Assembly: GCF_046156265.1 (NCBI RefSeq)
Contig: NZ_JAWDIR010000043.1
Span: forward strand, 378,514 to 442,513
Reading direction: 5' to 3'
Length of the DNA: 64,000 nt
From: CAMDHY01 sp046156265
Lineage (GTDB): Bacteria; Pseudomonadota; Alphaproteobacteria; Rhizobiales; Segnochrobactraceae
Shown here: piece after piece, positions 58,803 through 64,000 of the stretch
Layout: each line of letters opens with the position of its first letter
How positions within the stretch are numbered: position 1 is the stretch's first letter
The notes under the pieces: generated by a model
What the model was told of the DNA's origin: nothing
Databases searched by the model: none
Seen by the model: only the letters and a program-made list of their open reading frames with translations
Position numbers and translations under genes: made by a program

Positions 58803-59537
58803 ATGTTCCCGACCACTCCCGGACGATGCGACCCTGCGCTGCAGGGGCTCTACACGCCTCTGTGCGCCCTGCTCGCCGCCTTCTCACTGCTCGCACTGCT
58901 GTCTGCCCCCGCCCTCGCTCACGCCGTCGCCGAGGGCGACAAGGGCTATATCCAGGAAATCACCGGCATCCACATCCTGCCGTTCGTCTATCTCGGTGCC
59001 AAGCACATGGTCACGGGCTACGACCACATCCTGTTCCTGCTCGGCGTCATCTTCTTCCTCTACCGGATGCAGCACATCGGTCTTTACGTGACCCTGTTCG
59101 CCATCGGTCACTCGACGACGATGCTGCTCGGCGTCTACTTCAACATCGGCATCAACAGCTACATCATCGACGCGATCATCGGCGTCTCCGTCGTCTACAA
59201 GGCGCTCGACAACATGGGCGCCTACCAGCGCTGGTTCGGCGTCCAGCCGAACACCAAGATCGCCACGCTGATCTTCGGATTCTTCCACGGCTTCGGGCTG
59301 TCGACGAAGATCATCGAGTACGACATCTCCCCCGACGGCCTCATCCCGAACCTGCTCGCCTTCAATGTCGGCGTCGAGATCGGCCAGTTGCTGGCGCTCG
59401 GGGCCATCCTCATCGTGATGAGCTACTGGCGGCGCACGGACAGCTTCTGGCGCCACGCCTACACCGCAAACGTCGTCATCATGACCGCCGGCTTCGTCCT
59501 GATCGGCTATCAGGTCACCGGCTGGTTCGTCTCCTGA
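58803..59537 (+). CDS. HupE/UreJ-2 family membrane protein
   Basis: 244 aa with an N-terminal signal-like segment and about six more helices. ILPFVYLGAKHMVTGYDHILFLLGVIFFLYR, IGHSTTMLLGVYF and FGFFHGFGLSTKIIEYD carry the conserved His/Asp of this group, which differs from the HupE at 34.7 kb. Metal transport is likely; direction and metal are not fixed by sequence. Forms an operon with its neighbours. Confidence 0.9.
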   Translation: MFPTTPGRCDPALQGLYTPLCALLAAFSLLALLSAPALAHAVAEGDKGYIQEITGIHILPFVYLGAKHMVTGYDHILFLLGVIFFLYRMQHIGLYVTLFAIGHSTTMLLGVYFNIGINSYIIDAIIGVSVVYKALDNMGAYQRWFGVQPNTKIATLIFGFFHGFGLSTKIIEYDISPDGLIPNLLAFNVGVEIGQLLALGAILIVMSYWRRTDSFWRHAYTANVVIMTAGFVLIGYQVTGWFVS

Positions 59538-59561
59538 GCTTCCCGAACGAGGATCACCACC

Positions 59562-60212
59562 ATGTACAACAGCGACATCCCCAGCCGAGCCGAACTGCCG
59601 ACATCGCGGCAGCTCCTGCGCTCCACCATCATCGCGATCCTCGCGGCCGCCGCCATCCTCGTGACGATCGTGCTGCCGTCCGAGTACGGCATCGACCCGA
59701 CGGGGGTCGGCCGCGCGCTCGGCCTGGCCGAGATGGGCGAGATCAAGACCCAGCTCGCCGAGGAGGCCGAGCGGGATCGTCAGATGGACCAGCAGCAGGG
59801 CGCGCCGGCGACGGCTCCCGGGCCGAACTCCAGCCTGATCGACCGCTTCTTTGCGGAACTGTTCATCGGTTCGGCGCACGCCCAGGAGGCGGCGCCGGCG
59901 CGCACCGACGAGATCTCCGTCACGCTGACGCCCGGCGAAGGTACGGAAGTGAAGCTCGCCATGAAGCGGGGCGCCAAGGTCGACTATGCTTGGTCGGCCG
60001 CCGGTGGCGTCGTGAACTTCGATCTGCACGGCGACGGTAGCGGCGAGTCGATCAGCTACGTGAAGGGCCGCGGCCTGCCGTCGGACGCAGGCGTGCTTGA
60101 GGCGGCCTTCGACGGCAACCACGGCTGGTTCTGGCGCAATCGCACGGGCGGCGACGTGACCGTGACGCTGCGCGTCAGCGGCGACTACACCGACATCAAG
60201 GAAATGCAGTGA
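59562..60212 (+). CDS. Membrane-anchored periplasmic protein
   Basis: 216 aa. One N-terminal transmembrane anchor (STIIAILAAAAILVTIVLPSEYGIDPTGVGRALGLAEMG), a polar linker with FIGSAHAQEAAPARTDE, then a beta-rich domain (EVKLAMKRGAKVDYAWSAAGGVVNFDLHGD, GNHGWFWRNRTGGDVTVTLRVSGDY). Regularly paired with HupE/UreJ-2 proteins in alphaproteobacterial metal loci; exact function unknown. Confidence 0.82.
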   Translation: MYNSDIPSRAELPTSRQLLRSTIIAILAAAAILVTIVLPSEYGIDPTGVGRALGLAEMGEIKTQLAEEAERDRQMDQQQGAPATAPGPNSSLIDRFFAELFIGSAHAQEAAPARTDEISVTLTPGEGTEVKLAMKRGAKVDYAWSAAGGVVNFDLHGDGSGESISYVKGRGLPSDAGVLEAAFDGNHGWFWRNRTGGDVTVTLRVSGDYTDIKEMQ

Positions 60213-60220
60213 GGTTGGTG

Positions 60221-60246
60221 GCCGGCCCCGCCAGTGCGGGGCCGGC
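60221..60246 (+). terminator. Hairpin at the end of the HupE/UreJ operon
   Basis: Perfect 11-bp stem GCCGGCCCCGC / GCGGGGCCGGC with loop CAGT, beginning 8 bp after the stop codon. No T tract follows, but stem strength and location support termination. Confidence 0.7.
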
Positions 60247-60448
60247 GCCATGGCACACTCGCGGGGTCGTCTCCCCCGCAAGCGGCCATCGCATGCTCCG
60301 CGCGTAAATCCCGACCGTGCGGGGGCCGCCGGCTTGACTTGGGTCCGGGTTGAATCCACTGCTTGGCGTAAGGGGTGCATCGCAACGACCCCGTGAGGCG
60401 TCAGCCCAACGTTGCGTCCAAACTCTCTTCTTTGAGGAGATGGGCGCG

Positions 60449-61267
60449 ATGACGTCTGCAATCTCGATCACGGTCTCCCAGGTGTCCCGGCTCGTCGGTT
60501 TGCCGGGGGCTCCGACCATCATCGACGTCCGAACGCCGGACGACTTCAACGCCGACCCTCGTCTGCTGCCCGCCGCGGTGCGCCGCGACTTCCAGGCCGT
60601 CACTCAGTGGGCTTCGGAATTCGTGGGCCGTCGTGTCGTCGTCGTATGCCAAAAGGGCCAGAAGCTCTCGCAGGGGGCGGCCGCGTGGCTCCGTTATGAA
60701 GGCGTCGCCGCCGAGGTTATGGAAGGTGGGCACGGGGCATGGCGCGAGGCCGGAGGCCTCCTGATCAACCTCGAGAAGTGCCCTACGCCTGACGAGATGG
60801 GCCGCACCGTCTGGGTGACGCGGACGCGCCCCAAGGTCGATCGCATTGCCTGCCCCTGGCTGATCCGCCGATTCGTCGATCCGGCCGCCGTCTTCCTGTT
60901 CGTCGACCCGGCCGACGTCGCAGCCGTGGCCGACCGCTTCAAAGCCACGCCGTTCGACATCGACGGGGTGTTCTGGAGCCATCGGGGCGAGCGCTGCACC
61001 TTCGACACGATGATCGAGGAATTCGGGCTCAGGTCCGAACCGCTCGACCGGCTGGCCCTGATCGTGCGCGCCGCCGATACCGCCCGCCTCGACCTGGCCC
61101 CCCAGGCGGCGGGCTTCCTGGCTGCGTCCCTCGGCCTATCGCGGATGTACCGCGACGACCTCGAACAGCTCGAAGCCGGGATGCTCCTCTACGATGCCTT
61201 CTTCAGGTGGTGCCGCGACGCAACGGAAGAATCGCACAACTGGCCGGCGGCGGGGAAGGCGTCATGA
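60449..61267 (+). CDS. Rhodanese-ChrB domain chromate resistance protein
   Basis: 272 aa. The N-terminal ~105 residues form a rhodanese-like domain (APTIIDVRTPDDFNAD) with the active-site Cys in VVVCQKGQKLSQGAAAWLRYEG. A ChrB C-terminal domain follows (VWVTRTRPKVDRIACPWLIRRFVDPAAVFLFV, then FDIDGVFWSHRGERCTFDTMIEEFG). ATG 60449 is 9 nt after GAGGAG. It overlaps chrA by ATGA. ChrB-type proteins regulate or assist chromate export; the sulfurtransferase part may deal with sulfur stress. Confidence 0.9.
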   Translation: MTSAISITVSQVSRLVGLPGAPTIIDVRTPDDFNADPRLLPAAVRRDFQAVTQWASEFVGRRVVVVCQKGQKLSQGAAAWLRYEGVAAEVMEGGHGAWREAGGLLINLEKCPTPDEMGRTVWVTRTRPKVDRIACPWLIRRFVDPAAVFLFVDPADVAAVADRFKATPFDIDGVFWSHRGERCTFDTMIEEFGLRSEPLDRLALIVRAADTARLDLAPQAAGFLAASLGLSRMYRDDLEQLEAGMLLYDAFFRWCRDATEESHNWPAAGKAS

Positions 61268-62661
61268 GCGACGTGAGCCTGACCAAACACACGGTCGATG
61301 AGCATGTCCGGCCGGCCCCGGCGCCTCCCACCTTTGGCGAAGCGGTAAGGCTCTGGGCGAGGATCGGCCTGTTGAGCTTTGGCGGTCCCGCCGGGCAAAT
61401 CGCGTTGATGCACAAGGAGCTCGTCGACGAACGCCGCTGGATCGGAGAAGAGCGTTTCCTGCATGCCCTCAACTACTGCATGCTCCTGCCGGGCCCTGAA
61501 GCGCAACAGCTGGCGATTTATATCGGCTGGCTGCTTCACCGGACGGTCGGCGGCCTGGTCGCCGGCCTTCTCTTCATCTTGCCCGGCGCGCTCGTGATGC
61601 TCGGCTTGAGCATCTTCTATGTGCTCTACAGCGACGCACCGACCATCGCGGCCCTGTTCTTCGGGATCAAGGCGGCGGTGCTCGCCGTGGTGATCGAGGC
61701 CGTCATCCGGATTGGACGACGCGCCCTGAAGAACCGCGTCATGGTGGCGATCGCCGTCCTCGCCTTCCTCGCGATCTACGTGCTGAACACGCCGTTCCCG
61801 CTCATCATCTTGGCCGCGGGCATCGCGGGTTGGATCGGCCACCGGCTCGCCCCCGCCTTCTTCTCAGGGGCGTCGCACGGGAAAGGCCAGGCCGCCGCCT
61901 TCAAGGGCGCGGTCGATCTGATGTTCGAGCGCGGCGAGCTCACACACACGACGCCCACGCGATGGCACGCGCCCCGCACGTTGGCGATCTGGCTGCCGAT
62001 CTGGCTCGGACCCGTGCTGCTAATCTGGGGGCTCACCGGCTGGGAGAGTGTGTGGACGCAACTCGGCGGCTTCTTCAGCGTCATGGCGGTCGTGACGTTC
62101 GGTGGGGCCTATGCCGTGCTCGCCTACGTCGCACAGGCAGCGGTGTCATCCTTCGGCTGGCTCGCGCCGGGCGAGATGGTCGACGGACTGGGCCTTGCGG
62201 AAATGACGCCCGGGCCCCTCATCCTCGTCCTGCAGTTCGTCGGCTTCATCGCGGCGTTCCGGGATGCCGGATCGCTCACCCCCCTCCTGGCGGGCTCGCT
62301 CGGTGCGCTGCTGACGCTGTGGGTGACGTTCGTGCCCTGCTTCTGCTGGATCTTCCTCGGGGCGCCATACGTCGAGGCCTTGCGGGGCAACAAGGCGCTG
62401 TCGGCCGCCCTGAGCGCGATCACGGCGGCTGTGGTCGGCGTCGTCGTCAACCTCGCCCTCTGGTTCTCCATGCACGTGCTGTTCACGCAGGTGCGCACGA
62501 TCGGGCTCGGGACGGACGTTCCTGTCCTCGCCTCGCTCGACTGGAGGGCGGCCCTGCTCGCGATCGGGGCCGTGATCGCCATGCTGTGGTTCAGGGTCGG
62601 GATGATCCCAACCCTCGCCGCCAGTGCGGCCGCGGGGGCGTTGCTCATGGCCGCGGGATAG
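61264..62661 (+). CDS. chrA: ChrA chromate transporter
   Basis: 465 aa CHR-family exporter with two homologous halves. Half 1: LWARIGLLSFGGPAGQIALMHKELV and LLPGPEAQQLAIYIGW; half 2: VVTFGGAYAVLAYVAQ and GLAEMTPGPLILVLQFVGF. 10-12 hydrophobic segments. Pumps chromate out of the cytoplasm. Coupled to the preceding rhodanese-ChrB gene. Confidence 0.95.
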   Translation: MSDVSLTKHTVDEHVRPAPAPPTFGEAVRLWARIGLLSFGGPAGQIALMHKELVDERRWIGEERFLHALNYCMLLPGPEAQQLAIYIGWLLHRTVGGLVAGLLFILPGALVMLGLSIFYVLYSDAPTIAALFFGIKAAVLAVVIEAVIRIGRRALKNRVMVAIAVLAFLAIYVLNTPFPLIILAAGIAGWIGHRLAPAFFSGASHGKGQAAAFKGAVDLMFERGELTHTTPTRWHAPRTLAIWLPIWLGPVLLIWGLTGWESVWTQLGGFFSVMAVVTFGGAYAVLAYVAQAAVSSFGWLAPGEMVDGLGLAEMTPGPLILVLQFVGFIAAFRDAGSLTPLLAGSLGALLTLWVTFVPCFCWIFLGAPYVEALRGNKALSAALSAITAAVVGVVVNLALWFSMHVLFTQVRTIGLGTDVPVLASLDWRAALLAIGAVIAMLWFRVGMIPTLAASAAAGALLMAAG

Positions 62662-62704
62662 TCCTCCGGCAGAGATGGAGACTCCGCCTAAAGTCTACCC
62701 AGTC

Positions 62705-62726
62705 GCGGGAGCGAACTCGCTCCCGC
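62705..62726. terminator. Bidirectional hairpin between chrA and the terminase gene
   Basis: GCGGGAGCGA / TCGCTCCCGC, a perfect 10-bp inverted repeat with a 2-nt centre, 43 bp after chrA and before the 3' end of the convergent terminase gene. An A+T stretch follows on the plus strand. Suited to stop transcription from both sides. Confidence 0.65.
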
Positions 62727-62743
62727 CAAATATCGCCGGCATA

Positions 62744-63331
62744 TCACGCAGCCTCGGGCCAGTCGTGATCTTCTTCAAACGAGGGTGGGTTCTTGACTAT
62801 CGGTAAGGACGTGCCCTGCGCCGACTGGACGAGCATCAGGAAGGGGTTCTCGGGTGTGCCCAAAGACCGCTTCGGATCGAACAGCCCGAGATGCTTGCCC
62901 AAGTCCACGAGCGCCGCTCGCTTGTCTGCGATCTTGATCTTCGCCGTCTTCGTCACGTCGCCGTCGTCACCGACGTGAACGGCGATATCCAGCGCGGCGA
63001 GCCCGGCCGCGGTGTCGTCGTCCAGTTCATGAATCGGAACGAGCGACCCATCGGGGCGGAAGAACTTCCGCGGGTCGAGGAAGGCAATTTTTGCCAACTC
63101 GCGAATCACCCGGTCCGCCGTGATCTCCGTCCGGATCTGCCGTTCGGCCATCGCAGCTTCGACGGCGGCAGCAACCTGAGCATTCCGCAGCATACGGTTG
63201 CCGTTCGTCTCGGCCGATCGCGGGCTGTAGCCGGCACGGATGGCTGCCCGGGTAGCGTTGAGGTCGACGAGGTATTCCTGGACGAACCGGGCCTGCCTCG
63301 GGGTCAACTTCGCGCTCACTGGAGCCTCCAA
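62744..63331 (-). CDS. Phage terminase small subunit, Terminase_2 type
   Basis: 195 aa: KLTPRQARFVQEYLVDLNATRAAIRAGYSPRSAETNGNRMLRNAQVAAAV, then IRELAKIAFLDPRKFFRPDG and a C-terminal region ending near DWPEAA, as in XtmA-like proteins. Unrelated to the Nu1-like subunit at 23.9 kb, so it belongs to a second phage element. No large subunit follows in the window: downstream on this strand is the chromate gene, on the other strand. Confidence 0.88.
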   Translation of the reverse strand: MEAPVSAKLTPRQARFVQEYLVDLNATRAAIRAGYSPRSAETNGNRMLRNAQVAAAVEAAMAERQIRTEITADRVIRELAKIAFLDPRKFFRPDGSLVPIHELDDDTAAGLAALDIAVHVGDDGDVTKTAKIKIADKRAALVDLGKHLGLFDPKRSLGTPENPFLMLVQSAQGTSLPIVKNPPSFEEDHDWPEAA

Positions 63332-63582
63332 TAACCAGATGTGGTGTACCTATCCAACAGATACCGCAATTTATAGCGCATTGCGAGCACAGGGAGCGCC
63401 GCTGGTGAGATTTTGCGGATCCGGCGCCCATGCCCCGCAGCCGGGGGGGGGCGAACGCGCACGACGGGGCTCTGGAGCAGCCGCAGTAAGGGGGGCGGGC
63501 CGGCCAGGAGTTATCCCCCCACCGGACAAGCCGCCCACCGTCTCAGAGTGAGCGGTAGCTCGCCCCAGACTGGGAAGCACAT
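63332..63582. other. G-rich gap upstream of the terminase gene
   Basis: 251 bp of G-rich DNA with long G runs (for example 63444-63452) and no credible gene in either direction. It probably holds the promoter of the terminase gene; no clear -35/-10 seen. Confidence 0.45.
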
Positions 63583-63618
63583 CGCGGGAGCGCCCGCCTT
63601 GGAGGGGGCGCTCCCGCG
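63583..63618. repeat. Perfect 13-bp hairpin
   Basis: CGCGGGAGCGCCC (63583-63595) pairs with GGGCGCTCCCGCG (63606-63618) around a 10-nt loop. It may be a terminator for the minus-strand replication gene at the right edge or part of a phage control region. Confidence 0.6.
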
Positions 63619-63648
63619 TAAGGGGTATGGGGGGTGTGGTGGCAGGGT

Positions 63649-63775
63649 GTTTGAAGGCGTTTGCGGGCGTCTGAAGGATGTTTGAAGAGCGCTGGAAGCC
63701 GCGTTTGAAGCTCCGAAGTCAACCATTTTGTACGGTGTGAAGGCGTTTGAAGGGGGGTGCTATGGCGTCTGAAGC
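63649..63775. repeat. GTTTGAAG short repeat array
   Basis: Seven copies of GT(T/C/G)TGAAG in 127 bp, at 63649, 63669, 63680, 63703, 63735, 63745 and 63767, plus looser copies (GTTTGCGG at 63659, GCTGGAAG at 63691). All are in the same orientation. It lies just beyond the 3' end of a probable replication gene, like the TGTGAG array in the first prophage. Origin iterons are a reasonable guess. Confidence 0.65.
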
Positions 63776-63834
63776 CCCTCTGAATCGGCGTCGCCGCCAG
63801 CCTCCACGTCGCCCGGCCCGTCGGGAAGCAAGCT

Positions 63835-64000
63835 TCAGTCGCCGTCCGCCGCCGTTTCTGGATCGGGTTCCGGAAAGTCGGCCGCCACGACGATCCGCCT
63901 CAATCGGCGGCTCGGAGGCCCATCTTCCACAATCTTGATCAAGCTCGACGCAAAGAGCCGGTTCATCGCCCCGCGAAGGGCAGCCTTTGACAGACCCATC
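63835..64000 (-). CDS. C-terminus of a probable phage replication protein
   Basis: 54 codons to TGA at 63835-63837: GLSKAALRGAMNRLFASSLIKIVEDGPPSRRLRRIVVAADFPEPDP. The pattern is a winged-helix domain like those ending phage AAA/RepA-like replication proteins. Whether the Met at 63999 is internal cannot be seen; the frame leaves the window. Confidence 0.6.
   Translation of the reverse strand, partial: MGLSKAALRGAMNRLFASSLIKIVEDGPPSRRLRRIVVAADFPEPDPETAADGD

Noticed and set aside
63747..63938. 63-codon plus-strand ORF near the right edge
   Set aside because: Arg/Pro/Ser-rich low complexity, antisense to the probable replication-protein end and inside the repeat array.

Overview
The window is a G+C-rich stretch of an alphaproteobacterial genome, most likely Hyphomicrobiales/Rhizobiales-like. 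That call rests on strong third-position G/C bias, a DUF2924 gene paired with a serine recombinase, DUF3489, DUF6511- and DUF6362-type phage genes, and lambda-like head genes of the type common in Rhizobiales prophages. No ribosomal or core chromosomal gene is present, so the whole window reads as accessory DNA.

Region 1 (1 to about 33.3 kb) is a degraded prophage with cargo. On the left edge are a serine recombinase, DUF2924 and a small partner gene, then a 13-repeat RTX-like calcium-binding protein. Next come two tandem S24 repressors plus a broken third copy, and a divergent Cro-like gene. A tightly overlapped replication/recombination block follows (8.5-20.4 kb): Sak4-like ATPase, SSB-like protein, Cas4-like nuclease, RecD-like helicase, Toprim primase, RuvC-like resolvase and a ParB-methyltransferase. 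The 20.4-23.9 kb stretch carries a Hint-domain protein, a secreted protein, an intact and a broken DUF3489 gene and IS5 debris. Packaging and head genes run from 23.9 to 32.4 kb: terminase, gpW, portal, fused protease-capsid, DUF2190 and gpX. Tail genes stop abruptly inside gpD, where IS3 and integrase fragments are joined to the phage, so the prophage is very probably unable to form virions.

Region 2 (34.7-52.4 kb) is a 19-gene minus-strand operon for an uptake [NiFe] hydrogenase resembling the actinobacterial-type, high-affinity group 1h. It encodes a Tat-less small subunit, a large subunit ending in SYDSCLVCTVH, two Cys-rich paralogues, a maturation protease, a TPR protein, two tiny membrane proteins, a NifU-Rieske fusion, an NHL-repeat protein, HypF, HypC, a phosphoheptose-isomerase-like SIS protein, HypD, HypE, HypA, HypB and the nickel permease HupE. 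Upstream lie a near-consensus sigma-54 promoter, two palindromes at enhancer distance, a zinc-ribbon gene and an NtrC-type activator, giving a self-contained regulatory circuit.

Region 3 (52.4-55.7 kb) holds an intact cyclase-family (kynurenine-formamidase-like) gene. Around it are fragments of three unrelated metabolic genes (livF, a molybdopterin dehydrogenase, an amidase) and a remnant resembling a tRNA-Ser 3' end, consistent with repeated recombination.

Region 4 (55.7-62.7 kb) is a metal-homeostasis island. A CsoR/RcnR-family sensor with a clear operator sits between a minus operon (sensor, RcnA-like exporter, YqaA, NicO exporter) and a divergent plus operon (His-rich secreted protein, HupE/UreJ protein, membrane-anchored protein). 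A chromate module follows (rhodanese-ChrB, ChrA). Nickel import (HupE) for the hydrogenase and nickel/cobalt export therefore lie within about 25 kb of each other.

Region 5 (62.7 kb to the end) starts a second phage-like element: a terminase small subunit, a seven-copy short repeat array, and the C-terminus of a probable replication protein running off the edge.
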